Source: Chryseobacterium luquanense
GTDB taxonomy: Bacteria > Bacteroidota > Bacteroidia > Flavobacteriales > Weeksellaceae
DNA: 64,000 bases
Assembly: GCF_026460945.1 (NCBI RefSeq)
Contig: NZ_JAOVZV010000007.1
Coordinates: forward strand, 62,001-126,000
Direction: 5' to 3'
Shown here: positions 25,140 through 33,846 of the stretch, piece after piece
Layout: every line of letters begins with the position of its first letter
Position numbering within the stretch: position 1 is the first letter of the stretch
Position numbers and translations under genes: made by a program
Notes under the pieces: model-generated
Told to the model about the DNA's origin: nothing
The model's database searches: none
What the model saw: only the letters and a program-made list of their open reading frames with translations

Positions 25140-26126
25140 TTATTTTCTTCCTAAAAAATGCCTGAAGATAAGCCATTTTGTTTTATAGTATTTTGATTTT
25201 TGATGTTTTTGACGACGTTTTAAAGTTTCCGGAAGTTGTGCATAGAACCCTAAATGACCTCTTGCAACGGCCCAAAGATGTGAAAACCCGTTTTTATATG
25301 CGAAATAGAATGAAGCAATTCCGTCTAAGCATAATCTGAACAATAGTAACCAAATCAACTTAGGAAAAGGTAAATTTTTCAGCATCATTGAAAGATTATT
25401 TCGGATGTTTAAATATGTTTTCTGAGCGCTTTGTTTATTTAAAGTTCCACCACCAACATGGTAAACTTCAGATTTTCCGGTGTAAAATACTTTCTTTCCT
25501 GAATTGATTAATCTCCAGCAAAGATCGATTTCTTCCTGATGGGCAAAAAATCTTTCATCAAAACCATTCTGTTCCCAAAAATCTATAGATCTGATAAAAA
25601 AACAGCATCCCGAAGCCCAGAAAATCTCAGTTTCGTCGTTGTATTGTCCGTTATCTTTTTCAAGATCATCGAAAACTCTTCCCCTGCAATACGGATAACC
25701 TAAATTGTCAATTAATCCACCTGCAGCTCCGGCAAATTCAAAATGATCTTTATTAATAAATGATAAAATTTTAGGCTGAATTGCTGCAATTGAAGAATCT
25801 CTTTCAAATAAATTTAAAACAGGTTTAATCCAGTTTTCTGTGACTTCAACATCAGAATTCAGAAGACAGTAATATTCTGCATTTATTTTTTTTAAACCTT
25901 CATTATAACCACCCGCAAAACCATAGTTTTTATCATTGATAATGATTTTTACAATAGGAAATTCTCTTTTTAAAATTTCTATTGAGTTATCTGTAGAGTT
26001 ATTATCAATAACGTAAATTTCAGCTTCTTCAGAAAACTGTATAATGCTTGGAAGAAACTTTTGAAGCCAGTTTTTACCGTTCCAGTTTAAAATAACGACC
26101 GCAAGATTTTTATAATTTTCTGTCAT
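25140..26126 (-). CDS. Glycosyltransferase family 2
   Basis: 328 residues of a GT-A fold transferase. The N-terminal VVILNWNGKNWLQKFLPSI is typical of rhamnosyl- and related transferases; VIDNNSTDNS and CLLNSDVEV contain the nucleotide- and metal-binding residues, and the Trp-Arg of EIDLCWRL is the family's acceptor-side motif. No clear transmembrane anchor, so it acts at the inner face of the membrane. Its start directly abuts the stop of the upstream acyltransferase gene, which suggests joint work on lipid or surface glycan assembly. Confidence 0.92.
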   Translation of the reverse strand: MTENYKNLAVVILNWNGKNWLQKFLPSIIQFSEEAEIYVIDNNSTDNSIEILKREFPIVKIIINDKNYGFAGGYNEGLKKINAEYYCLLNSDVEVTENWIKPVLNLFERDSSIAAIQPKILSFINKDHFEFAGAAGGLIDNLGYPYCRGRVFDDLEKDNGQYNDETEIFWASGCCFFIRSIDFWEQNGFDERFFAHQEEIDLCWRLINSGKKVFYTGKSEVYHVGGGTLNKQSAQKTYLNIRNNLSMMLKNLPFPKLIWLLLFRLCLDGIASFYFAYKNGFSHLWAVARGHLGFYAQLPETLKRRQKHQKSKYYKTKWLIFRHFLGRK

Positions 26127-27005
26127 TTATTCGCCGTCATAAGTTTTTATAGAATCCTGATATTTCCATTTTCTGTGTGACCAAAGATAATTGTCAGGAT
26201 TTTTTTTGATTGTATTTTCAAGCAAATGATGAAATTTCCTTACCACTTCATTTTTTACAAACTTTTCTCCATCCGGATAAATTCTGTGATAATTCACTTG
26301 ATAAAAGCCTCTTTTCACCTTCTTCATATCGCAATAAATGAATGCAAGATCCATTCTGGTTGCTAATTTATCATATCCGATGAAAGCCGGGGTTCTTTGG
26401 TTTAAAAATTTTAAACCGTAATTTACATGAGCAACGTGTGGAGTTTGATCTGCAACAAAAAGATAAATGGTGTCACCATCATTTTTGTTCCTGAAAATAT
26501 TGAGAATTACCTCATTTGCTTCCAAAGGTTCATTTCCAAATTTACTTCTTACCTTCTTCATCTGATCTTCCCAAAAGCTACTGTTCACTTTTCTATAAAC
26601 AGGATGGGAGTGTTTTTGTGGAGTTACCGGTGCAAAAGCATTCATCCATTCCCAATTGAAAACATGACCTGCCATGAGAATTATATTTTTTCCTTCAGCT
26701 TTAGCTTCATGAAAGAGATGCTGATTAATGTACTGTATTCTTACACGCGTTTCAGTTTCTGAAATACTGAAAGATTTTATAGTTTCAGCCAGATAATCTG
26801 AGAAATTTAAGTAGAATTTTTTTCTGATTTCAGCGATCTCTTCATCTGATTTTTCAGGAAAAGAATTTTTCAAATTTTGGGTAATTACTTTTTTTCTGTA
26901 TCCTACGAGGTAGTAATTCAAGAAGAAAATAATGTCTGAAAATATATATAATATTTTCAGAGGAAGTTTTGAAATCAGGTATAATATTTTAATCAGGAAG
27001 TTCAT
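26127..27005 (-). CDS. Lysophospholipid / lipid A acyltransferase (LpxL-HtrB family)
   Basis: 292 residues. An N-terminal hydrophobic stretch (about 10-30) is followed by the HtrB pattern: NIILMAGHVFNWEW, in which the conserved His of the HxxxxD/E motif (H113, E118) is placed, then QTPHVAHVNYGLKFLNQRTPAF and a C-terminal YLWSHRKWKY. Family members add secondary acyl chains to lipid A at the inner membrane. First gene of an operon with a glycosyltransferase and an exonuclease. Confidence 0.9.
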   Translation of the reverse strand: MNFLIKILYLISKLPLKILYIFSDIIFFLNYYLVGYRKKVITQNLKNSFPEKSDEEIAEIRKKFYLNFSDYLAETIKSFSISETETRVRIQYINQHLFHEAKAEGKNIILMAGHVFNWEWMNAFAPVTPQKHSHPVYRKVNSSFWEDQMKKVRSKFGNEPLEANEVILNIFRNKNDGDTIYLFVADQTPHVAHVNYGLKFLNQRTPAFIGYDKLATRMDLAFIYCDMKKVKRGFYQVNYHRIYPDGEKFVKNEVVRKFHHLLENTIKKNPDNYLWSHRKWKYQDSIKTYDGE

Positions 27006-27013
27006 AAAACAGG

Positions 27014-27021
27014 CAAATTTA
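27014..27021 (-). promoter_or_regulatory. Bacteroidota-type -7 element for the acyltransferase operon
   Basis: TAAATTTG on the minus strand, 8 bases before the ATG, so the transcript would start at or near the start codon. Confidence 0.5.
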
Positions 27022-27042
27022 CGGATAATAAAATTATGGTTC

Positions 27043-27050
27043 TATTTTTG
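27043..27050 (+). promoter_or_regulatory. Bacteroidota-type -7 element for the thioredoxin-like gene
   Basis: TATTTTTG matches TAnnTTTG, 34 bases before the start; it is divergent from the acyltransferase promoter. Confidence 0.5.
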
Positions 27051-27084
27051 CTTATAAATACTATTATTTTTTTATTTTTATATT

Positions 27085-27657
27085 ATGAAAAAATTGATGT
27101 TAACGGCTTTCATTGGATTGAGTTTCTTGGGATTTTCTCAAGATTTGAAAGTAGAGCCCAATGTGAGAGAGAAAGATAAAACTTTACTGGTAAAAACAGA
27201 CCATGCAGAGCTAGATGCGAAGAAAAAAGCAGCAGAAGAAAAAGCAAAATTACCCAAGCCTTACAATCCTAAAGCTAATGCGGAGGAAGATATTCAACAG
27301 CTAATTTCAAAGGCAAGAAAAGAAGGCAAAAATGTAATGATTCAAGCGGGAGGAAACTGGTGTATTTGGTGTTTGAGATTTAATCAATATGTACAAACTA
27401 CTCCAGAATTAAAGAAAATTGTTGATGAAAATTTCGTTTACTATCATTTAAATTATTCTCCGGACAATAAAAATGAAAAAGTTTTTTCTCAATATGGAAA
27501 TCCTGGTGAAAAATTTGGTTACCCTGTTTTCATCGTTTTGGATGGAAATGGAAAAATGATTCATGTACAGCAAAGTGATGTTTTGGAGGAGGGAAAAGGC
27601 TACAGTTTAGACAAAACGAAAGAGTTTTTTAACAAATGGTCTCCATCAAAATCTTAA
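27085..27657 (+). CDS. Exported thioredoxin-family protein
   Basis: 190 residues with a Sec signal peptide (MKKLMLTAFIGLSFLGFSQ), a charged linker rich in Lys and Glu, and a thioredoxin fold whose active site is GGNWCIWCLRF (C-I-W-C). Later GYPVFIVLDGNG has the cis-Pro of the fold. It probably acts as a periplasmic thiol reductase or isomerase, as is usual for the DUF255/thioredoxin_7-like group. The partner protein is not evident from the neighbours. Confidence 0.88.
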   Translation: MKKLMLTAFIGLSFLGFSQDLKVEPNVREKDKTLLVKTDHAELDAKKKAAEEKAKLPKPYNPKANAEEDIQQLISKARKEGKNVMIQAGGNWCIWCLRFNQYVQTTPELKKIVDENFVYYHLNYSPDNKNEKVFSQYGNPGEKFGYPVFIVLDGNGKMIHVQQSDVLEEGKGYSLDKTKEFFNKWSPSKS

Positions 27658-27663
27658 AAATAC

Positions 27664-27694
27664 AAACCGGGAAAAGTCTTCTCGGTTTTTTTAT
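27664..27694 (+). terminator. Terminator of the thioredoxin-like gene
   Basis: AAACCGGGAA pairs with TTCTCGGTTT (one G-T pair), followed by TTTT. Confidence 0.75.
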
Positions 27695-27695
27695 T

Positions 27696-29057
27696 TTACA
27701 TAAATCTTTTTATCCAGCTTAATTTTTTCTCTGAATAAGGTGGATATTTTATATTCGGTTCACCCCAAGTCGCTCTTTCTAAAATTGCTTTTTGGTGAGA
27801 GAAAGTTTCAAAACCAAATCTACCATGATAATTTCCTATTCCTGAATTTCCTACACCTCCGAAAGGAAGATTTTCGTTTCCTAAATGCATCATTACATCA
27901 TTAATACAACCTCCACCAAAAGATAATTTTTGAGTGAAATTATCTTTTTCCTCAGAATTATTGGTGAATAAATAGGCTGCTAAAGGTTTTTCGTATTCTA
28001 AAATTTCGTTTAAAGTAATATTAAAATTAGTAAATGAAATAACAGGCAAAATCGGTCCAAAAATTTCTTCCTGCATCACTTCATCATTCCAATTGATATT
28101 TGCTAAAACTGTGGGCTCTATGTACAGATTTTCAGCATTAAAATCACCTCCGAAATAGATTTTATCCTTATTGATTAATTTAATGAGTCGTTCAAAATTC
28201 TTTTGATTGATAATTCTCGTATAATGATCAGAATTTTGCTCATATCTAAATTCTTGAATATATTTTCTAAGCATTTCCAGAAACTGCTCCTGAACAGATT
28301 CTTCGATAAGTAAATAATCTGGAGCAACACAGGTTTGTCCGGCATTTATAAATTTTCCCCATATAATTCTTTTAGCCGCAACCTCCAGATTAGCTTCCTT
28401 AGTAATAATTGCGGGAGATTTTCCTCCTAATTCTAATGTGACAGGTGTTAAGTTTTCGGCTGCTGCTTTGTAAACGATTTTGCCAACTTTCGTACTTCCT
28501 GTGAAAAATATTTTATTGAATTTGAGTTTTAAAAGTTCGGTCGTTTCATCAATTCCACCTTCATAAGCATACAAATATTCCGGCGGGAAATTTTCATTGA
28601 TGATTTTCACCATTATTTTCATTGTATTTTCAGCAATTTCACTTGGCTTTAAGATACAGCAATTTCCTGCTGCTAAAGCTGCAATAATAGGAGAGAGGGA
28701 GAGTTGATAAGGATAGTTCCAAGCTCCGATGACCAAAATATTTCCTAAAGGTTCAGAATGAATTCTGCTTTTTCCAAATTGATTGACAAGATTGGTGCTT
28801 ACTTTTTTAGGTTTAGAAAATGAGCTTAAATTTTTCAGGTAATATTTAATATCGTTTAAAATAAAGGAAATTTCTGTAGTAAATGTATCAAATTTAGACT
28901 TTCCGAAATCTTTATCAATTGCTTCATACAAAAGGTTTTCGTTTTCTACAATCAAATCCCGAAGTTTTTCAAGATACATTTTTCTGAATCTGATATTCTT
29001 CGTTTGTTGTGTTTTAAAAAACTCTTTTTGCTTTGAAACGATTTCCTGAATTTCCAT
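27696..29057 (-). CDS. Aldehyde dehydrogenase (ALDH3-like)
   Basis: 453 residues. NAD(P)-dependent oxidation of aldehydes to acids. The nucleotide loop FTGSTKVGKIV, the general base Glu in ELGGKSP, and the nucleophile Cys in GQTCVAPDYLL are all present. The length and the C-terminal hydrophobic region fit class 3 enzymes. The start was placed at the ATG reading MEIQEIVSKQ; a 19-codon upstream extension has no family similarity and runs toward the ribosomal terminator. Substrate cannot be told from the sequence. Confidence 0.93.
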   Translation of the reverse strand: MEIQEIVSKQKEFFKTQQTKNIRFRKMYLEKLRDLIVENENLLYEAIDKDFGKSKFDTFTTEISFILNDIKYYLKNLSSFSKPKKVSTNLVNQFGKSRIHSEPLGNILVIGAWNYPYQLSLSPIIAALAAGNCCILKPSEIAENTMKIMVKIINENFPPEYLYAYEGGIDETTELLKLKFNKIFFTGSTKVGKIVYKAAAENLTPVTLELGGKSPAIITKEANLEVAAKRIIWGKFINAGQTCVAPDYLLIEESVQEQFLEMLRKYIQEFRYEQNSDHYTRIINQKNFERLIKLINKDKIYFGGDFNAENLYIEPTVLANINWNDEVMQEEIFGPILPVISFTNFNITLNEILEYEKPLAAYLFTNNSEEKDNFTQKLSFGGGCINDVMMHLGNENLPFGGVGNSGIGNYHGRFGFETFSHQKAILERATWGEPNIKYPPYSEKKLSWIKRFM

Positions 29058-29111
29058 AAATAAAATTTGAAGAGTTATAGCAATTCTTTTGCCTAAACAG
29101 GGTTTGTAAAA

Positions 29112-29138
29112 CAAAAAACCACTTCAAATTGAAGTGGT
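29112..29138 (-). terminator. Terminator of the rpsF-rpsR-rplI operon
   Basis: ACCACTTCAA pairs with TTGAAGTGGT; on the minus strand it is followed by six T. Confidence 0.85.
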
Positions 29139-29166
29139 CTGTATTTTAGAGAAATCTCTATAAGTC

Positions 29167-29685
29167 TTAAGCTTCTTCAGAAGGAGTTTCTTCTACTTTC
29201 GCTTTTGGAGCTGGTTTAGGAGCTGCAACTACAGGAGGTGCGTCAGATACAATGTCGAATTCGAAATTATACTCAACATTTCTGTGTAATCTGATGTTTG
29301 CAGTTACTTTACCAGTTCTCTTAATAGTGTTACCTGGAATTTTGATATATTTCTTGTCAACAGAAACTCCAGCTTTAGCAAGAGCAGCAGAAAGATCTGA
29401 ATTATTGATAGATCCAAATAATTTGTCACCAGAACCTACTTTTGCAGGAATAGTGATAGAAGTTTTCTTCAATTGATCTACTATACCGTTTGCTGTAGCA
29501 ATTAATTTAGCTTCTTCTTCTTTTCTAGCTTCCAAAGTAGCTTCAAGAGCAGCAATGTTTTTAGGAGTTGCTAAAAGTGCAAATCCTTGAGGTAACAAGA
29601 AGTTTCTTGCATAACCTGGTTTTACATTTACTGTGTCGAATTCAAGACCTAAGTTTTCTACGTCTTTTTTAAGAATAATGTTCAT
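29167..29685 (-). CDS. rplI: 50S ribosomal protein bL9
   Basis: 172 residues. The N-terminal domain MNIILKKDVENLG followed by KPGYARNFLLPQGFA is diagnostic for L9, then the long connecting helix and the 23S-binding C-terminal domain (SGDKLFGSI). A 22-residue Ala/Pro/Lys tail (APKPAPKAKVEETPSEEA) extends beyond the usual end. Third gene after rpsF and rpsR; the rpsR-rplI gap is unusually long (163 bases) and carries a heptad array. Confidence 0.97.
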   Translation of the reverse strand: MNIILKKDVENLGLEFDTVNVKPGYARNFLLPQGFALLATPKNIAALEATLEARKEEEAKLIATANGIVDQLKKTSITIPAKVGSGDKLFGSINNSDLSAALAKAGVSVDKKYIKIPGNTIKRTGKVTANIRLHRNVEYNFEFDIVSDAPPVVAAPKPAPKAKVEETPSEEA

Positions 29686-29700
29686 TGTTGTTGTCCTTTT

Positions 29701-29777
29701 TTAGATGTTTAGAAATTAGATGTTAGAAGTTAGATGTTAGACATTGTCTGCTATCTGAATCTGTTATCTGAAATCTA
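29701..29777. repeat. Heptad-repeat hairpin, locus 2 (rpsR-rplI)
   Basis: Left arm: TTAGATG, one 8-base variant, TTAGATG, TTAGAAG, TTAGATG, TTAGACA. Right arm: TTGTCTG, CTATCTG, a 6-base variant, TTATCTG, AAATCTA. TAGA/CAGA words face TCTA/TCTG words, giving an imperfect stem inside the ribosomal operon. Confidence 0.75.
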
Positions 29778-29848
29778 AAATCAAGTTAGAATTAATATGT
29801 ATTCAGCAACAAAAGAAGAGATTGCTCTCTTCTTTTATTTATTTTGTC

Positions 29849-30151
29849 TTATTTTAATAAGTCAGCTACGTAAGGCATCAAAGCTAAGTGTCTAGCTCTT
29901 TTGATCGCAGAAGAAACTTTTCTTTGGTATTTCAAAGAAGTTCCAGTATATCTTCTAGGTAAAATTTTACCTTGCTCGTTTACGAATTGTAATAAGAAAT
30001 CAGCATCTTTGTAATCAACGTGCTTAATTCCGAATTTTTTGAATCTACAGTACTTTTTATCAGTTTTTGTGTTGATATCAAGTGGTGTAAGGAATTTTAC
30101 TTCAGATTCTCCTCCAGCTGAGGCTTGTTTAGCCATATCATCTATTGCCAT
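29849..30151 (-). CDS. rpsR: 30S ribosomal protein bS18
   Basis: 100 residues. The core [25 protein letters not shown] region, then [29 protein letters not shown] (described by its ends here), matches S18, which binds 16S rRNA with bS6 on the platform. The first 20 residues ([20 protein letters not shown]) are the flavobacterial extension. It lies 34 bases after rpsF. Confidence 0.97.
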   Translation of the reverse strand: MAIDDMAKQASAGGESEVKFLTPLDINTKTDKKYCRFKKFGIKHVDYKDADFLLQFVNEQGKILPRRYTGTSLKYQRKVSSAIKRARHLALMPYVADLLK

Positions 30152-30185
30152 GTCTTGTCTTTTTTAATTTTGGGTTAATAAATAA

Positions 30186-30527
30186 TTAAGCTCTTGAAGC
30201 CTTGATTTTAGTTCTTCTAGTTACAGCGTACTCTACAGCGTGCTTGTCTAGTTTTGTAGTAAGGTAACGAATTACTCTTTCGTCACGTTTGAATGCCAAT
30301 TCTAAATCAGCAACTACAGTACCTTCACCTTTAAACTCGATTAAAGTGTAGAATCCGTTCTTTTTAAGTTGAATAGGATAAGCTAATTTTTTTAATCCCC
30401 AATTTTCTCTAGTGACAATTTCACAGTTCTTTTCTTTCAAAAGATCTACATACTTGGTCACTGCTTCCTCCACCTGAGCCTCAGATAGAACGGGAGTTAA
30501 AATGAAAACAGTTTCGTAATTGTTCAT
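30186..30527 (-). CDS. rpsF: 30S ribosomal protein bS6
   Basis: 113 residues with the bS6 pattern: [20 protein letters not shown], then [20 protein letters not shown] and [15 protein letters not shown]. Partner of bS18 in the small subunit; their genes are adjacent, with no ssb or priB between them. First gene of the ribosomal operon and preceded by a good -7 element. Confidence 0.97.
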   Translation of the reverse strand: MNNYETVFILTPVLSEAQVEEAVTKYVDLLKEKNCEIVTRENWGLKKLAYPIQLKKNGFYTLIEFKGEGTVVADLELAFKRDERVIRYLTTKLDKHAVEYAVTRRTKIKASRA

Positions 30528-30561
30528 AATGTTAAATGAATTTGTTAATTATTTCGAGGTG

Positions 30562-30569
30562 CAAAAATA
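30562..30569 (-). promoter_or_regulatory. Bacteroidota-type -7 element for rpsF
   Basis: TATTTTTG on the minus strand, 34 bases before the ATG. Confidence 0.5.
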
Positions 30570-30614
30570 TGAATTATATTTATAATACACAATGTTTTAT
30601 AGATTATTTCGAAA

Positions 30615-30640
30615 TAAAAAAGACCTGTCAAAACAGGCCT
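30615..30640 (-). terminator. Terminator of the T9SS cargo gene
   Basis: AGACCTGT and ACAGGCCT form an 8-base stem with one mismatch; six T follow on the minus strand. Confidence 0.7.
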
Positions 30641-30667
30641 TTAGATAAAACTTAAAATAAAAAACTA

Positions 30668-31990
30668 CTATTTTTTAATAATTTTAGAAGATTGAATTCC
30701 GTTTTCGGTTTGTGCAGTAACGATATATGTTCCTGATGTTAATCCTGAAACGTTGATGCTTGATTTTTCAGTTTCTAAAACATTTTTACCACTCAAATCA
30801 TAAATCTTTACCGATTTAATTTTTGAATCTGAATTAATATTTAAAATATCAGATACCGGATTAGGGTAAGCTTTTAAGCCTGAATTTTTCTTTGCGGCTT
30901 CATTTACTGCAAGTTGAGCATCTAAAACATTTATGGTGTAATCTTCAGCCTGTCCATAAAGACTTCCTGCACATGGATCCAAAACATCATCTTCATCAAA
31001 TACTTTCTTCACTCTCATTCTTGTGTTTCCAGGAAGCGCATTTGAAGGTACCGCAATAGAATGTACCGCTTGTGTTGCATCTAATCCCGTAGAACCTGTA
31101 ATTGTTTGGGTTACTTCATAAACCTCTCCCGAATCATCAAGTATTCCATTTTGATTCCAGTCAATAAATACAGTGAAATAATTTGTGTAATTTCCTGCAG
31201 TGTTTCCTTTTAATGTAATGTTGTAAGATTGTCCTTGAGTAACCGTTCCAATCTGATTTAAAAAGTATTCATGGGAATTCCCTAAATATTCTTCATCATC
31301 GGATGTGTTATTAATTCCAGCAAAATTGACTAATGTAATTGGCTCATCTCCATCATCACCCCAAGTGGCATCACCAAAGAAGAGTGGTCCACAATATGAA
31401 GGTGGTGGAGCGACATAAGTATAGTCCACTTTAATGTTATCCACTAAAAGAAGAAACTTATCATTGCTATTGTTTACAAAAGCGAATCTTACATTTTGCC
31501 CAATATAAGGCGTTAAATCTGCAGCTCTGCTTGTCCAGGATGAGTTTTCGGCGGTAGTGCTGTAAAGTTGTACTGTAAAATCTGCAACTGTATTACCTCC
31601 GTTTGGTGAAAGCATCACTTTATAACCGTCACGATACGTTGCATCCTGTGCTTTTGCATCCCAATATAAAGTGGGGGAAGCTCCTGAAACAGGAATTGTA
31701 GGAGAAATTAACCAATCGTTTGAAGTTCCGGCTGGATTGTACCAAGAAGTACTCATTGCTGCGAAATTTCCTGCAGGACCTCCAAAAGAACCAGTGGTAC
31801 CGGCTCTGTCAATTCTATTCCAGCCGTTGGTGATGAAGTTTACACTTGTAGCAGGAATAAGTCCATCTACGTCAATTACAGTCCATGCTGAAATTCCCTG
31901 ACCACTTCCATCAAAATTCTCCTGAAATATCTGACTGAAACCAAATACAGGAATTCCTAAAAGTAATACATTGAGTAATTGTCTTTTCAT
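30668..31990 (-). CDS. T9SS-secreted protein with choice-of-anchor J and GEVED domains
   Basis: 440 residues. A Sec signal peptide (about 1-19) is followed by QENFDGSGQGISAWTVIDVD, typical of choice-of-anchor J beta-sandwich domains (about 20-190). A GEVED domain follows, ending RMRVKKVFDEDDVLDPC and GQAEDYTINV. The last 70 residues are a type A T9SS sorting domain: AYPNPVSDILNI, the KIYDLSGKNV segment and a terminal IIKK. It should cross the outer membrane by T9SS and stay at the surface or be released. No catalytic motif was found, so a binding or adhesive role is likely. Confidence 0.88.
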   Translation of the reverse strand: MKRQLLNVLLLGIPVFGFSQIFQENFDGSGQGISAWTVIDVDGLIPATSVNFITNGWNRIDRAGTTGSFGGPAGNFAAMSTSWYNPAGTSNDWLISPTIPVSGASPTLYWDAKAQDATYRDGYKVMLSPNGGNTVADFTVQLYSTTAENSSWTSRAADLTPYIGQNVRFAFVNNSNDKFLLLVDNIKVDYTYVAPPPSYCGPLFFGDATWGDDGDEPITLVNFAGINNTSDDEEYLGNSHEYFLNQIGTVTQGQSYNITLKGNTAGNYTNYFTVFIDWNQNGILDDSGEVYEVTQTITGSTGLDATQAVHSIAVPSNALPGNTRMRVKKVFDEDDVLDPCAGSLYGQAEDYTINVLDAQLAVNEAAKKNSGLKAYPNPVSDILNINSDSKIKSVKIYDLSGKNVLETEKSSINVSGLTSGTYIVTAQTENGIQSSKIIKK

Positions 31991-32082
31991 AATAATTATT
32001 TTTTTGTATTCTTTGACAAGTTAAAAAAAAATAATTAACAATTCTACTTTAAGTGAGTTTTATTTTCGTTTTTAAGTAAATT

Positions 32083-33432
32083 TTAATTTTTTCTAATTTC
32101 TGTTAAGAAATTTATTTTCAGAACATCATAAAGAGAATGTCTACTGACTAGGATAGATGTAATCGAAGAAATCATTCCTGCCAACATTAAATGAAAAATC
32201 AAAGAATGTCTGTCTGTCATTTCTAAAACAATAATTGCGGATGTAAATGGAGCTCTTGTAATTCCCGTTAAAAAGGCAACCATTCCTCCTAAAACAACAA
32301 CATTGGTTTCATTTGGAGTTAGATGTATAATTCCTGAAATGACTGACCCTATACTCGATCCGGCTGTTAAAGCGGGTGCGAAAATTCCTCCGGCGCCACC
32401 TGAAGTAAAGGATAGAGCAGGACCCAACATTCTTAAAATGGGTACATACCAATCTTCATGTTTATCTTGTGTGAAAAGTACTCGTTCGATGATTTCTTTT
32501 CCTGAACCTAAGATTTCCCGGCTTATAAAAAATGAAACGCAAGCTATAATTAATGAGCAACCAACCAAAAAGAAAACATTGGCTCGGTCTGTTTTTAAAT
32601 TTCTCTTCTTCCAGTCGTTCATTTTAAGCATAATTACTGAAAGCTGACTGGCTAAAATTCCGGCAATTCCAGCAACTAAAATGATAGGAAACATCACCAT
32701 TAATGAAACATCATTGGTTTTAGGATATGCTAAGTATAAATAAGATCCGGCTAAAGTTTGCGCAGTCAAACCTGCAATAATTACCGCAGTGAAAAGTGCT
32801 GTTTTAAAATAATTAATGTGTGTTTTAGAAAGTTCTTCAACTGCAAATACAATTCCTCCTAAAGGTGTGTTGAAAGCTGCTGCTAATCCTGCTGCAGCGC
32901 CGGTCATAATCATGTTTTTCTTGGAGATTTTTGGCCACCATTTTGGAAGATATTCATTCACTTTTCTGAAAATAGAACCTGCAATCTGAATGGTTGGACC
33001 TTCTCGTCCAACTGCTCCGCCACCAATAACTAAAATGACAGATGAAAGAATTTTAAATACAATAATTTTTATGCTTAAAAGACTTCTGATTTTTTTGTGT
33101 TCTTTAGGATTTGCCAATTCTACAGCAGCCATAACCTGCGGAATCCCACTTCCTTTGGCATTTGGAGCAAATTCTTTTACCAACCACCAAGATAAAACGA
33201 AACCAATTGGGGCAATAATGAAAATCATCCAGTCGTGCCAATTTAAAATAAAATGAAGCAAACTTTCACCCCAAGAAAATATTTTAGCATACATCACGGC
33301 GAAAAAACCTGTAATCACAGAGCCAATCCAAAACGGAACCGCCTGAAGCAAATTGTGTTTCAGTTGTTCGTTTCGGATGTTATCAAAGGATTTTTTTAAG
33401 CCTTTTCGAATGTAGATTAATATTCTACGCAT
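32083..33432 (-). CDS. ClC-family chloride channel or H+/Cl- antiporter
   Basis: 449 residues with about ten or more membrane helices. The selectivity-filter motifs are all present: GSGIP at 94-98, GREGP at 142-146 with the gating Glu144, GGIFAP near the middle of the second half. A gating Glu is common to antiporters and voltage-gated channels, so the mode is not settled. It has no C-terminal CBS domains, unlike many ClC proteins. Single gene with its own promoter, divergent from two unknown membrane proteins. Confidence 0.95.
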   Translation of the reverse strand: MRRILIYIRKGLKKSFDNIRNEQLKHNLLQAVPFWIGSVITGFFAVMYAKIFSWGESLLHFILNWHDWMIFIIAPIGFVLSWWLVKEFAPNAKGSGIPQVMAAVELANPKEHKKIRSLLSIKIIVFKILSSVILVIGGGAVGREGPTIQIAGSIFRKVNEYLPKWWPKISKKNMIMTGAAAGLAAAFNTPLGGIVFAVEELSKTHINYFKTALFTAVIIAGLTAQTLAGSYLYLAYPKTNDVSLMVMFPIILVAGIAGILASQLSVIMLKMNDWKKRNLKTDRANVFFLVGCSLIIACVSFFISREILGSGKEIIERVLFTQDKHEDWYVPILRMLGPALSFTSGGAGGIFAPALTAGSSIGSVISGIIHLTPNETNVVVLGGMVAFLTGITRAPFTSAIIVLEMTDRHSLIFHLMLAGMISSITSILVSRHSLYDVLKINFLTEIRKN

Positions 33433-33436
33433 GCTT

Positions 33437-33444
33437 CAAATCTA
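33437..33444 (-). promoter_or_regulatory. Bacteroidota-type -7 element for the ClC gene
   Basis: TAGATTTG on the minus strand ends 5 bases before the ATG, so the mRNA is predicted to be leaderless. Confidence 0.5.
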
Positions 33445-33492
33445 ATTTAATTTTTACAGATATAAAAATCTTATTTAATAGGGCTTTTTATT

Positions 33493-33500
33493 TATGTTTG
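33493..33500 (+). promoter_or_regulatory. Bacteroidota-type -7 element for the 33.5 kb gene pair
   Basis: TATGTTTG matches TAnnTTTG, 25 bases before the first start codon. Confidence 0.45.
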
Positions 33501-33525
33501 TTTTATTTTTTTAAATCATATTTAA

Positions 33526-33846
33526 ATGTCTAAAATTAAGGGAAGAATTTTAGAGATTTTACAAAAAACATCTACAACTGTAATTATACTAAATGTTTTA
33601 CTTGTTCTATCTCATGTCTTTTTTTTACAGCAAAACGAATTTCTAAGCAATGATTTTTTTGAAAATTATCATTATTTGATTATTTTAAACATGATTTTAA
33701 TGTTTATTACGATAGCATTATCAAATAATAAAGCAGTGAGAATAGCTTATATCATTGTTTTAATTTTTCTCTTAATCTTTCTGATTATCTTTTATTTTTT
33801 TGTGCTTTGGATGACAGGATTAGCAAAAGGATTTACTCATGGTTAA
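33526..33846 (+). CDS. Unknown small membrane protein
   Basis: 106 residues with three predicted membrane helices (about 17-35, 46-62 and 70-95) that are rich in Ile, Leu and Phe. I do not recognise the family. Its last eight bases overlap the start of the next gene, so the two are translationally coupled and probably work together. No catalytic residues are apparent. Confidence 0.7.
   Translation: MSKIKGRILEILQKTSTTVIILNVLLVLSHVFFLQQNEFLSNDFFENYHYLIILNMILMFITIALSNNKAVRIAYIIVLIFLLIFLIIFYFFVLWMTGLAKGFTHG

Noticed and set aside
29058..29114. Nineteen-codon N-terminal extension of the aldehyde dehydrogenase
   Set aside because: The extension overlaps the approach to the ribosomal-operon terminator and has no ALDH similarity; the ATG at 29057 gives the usual N-terminus.
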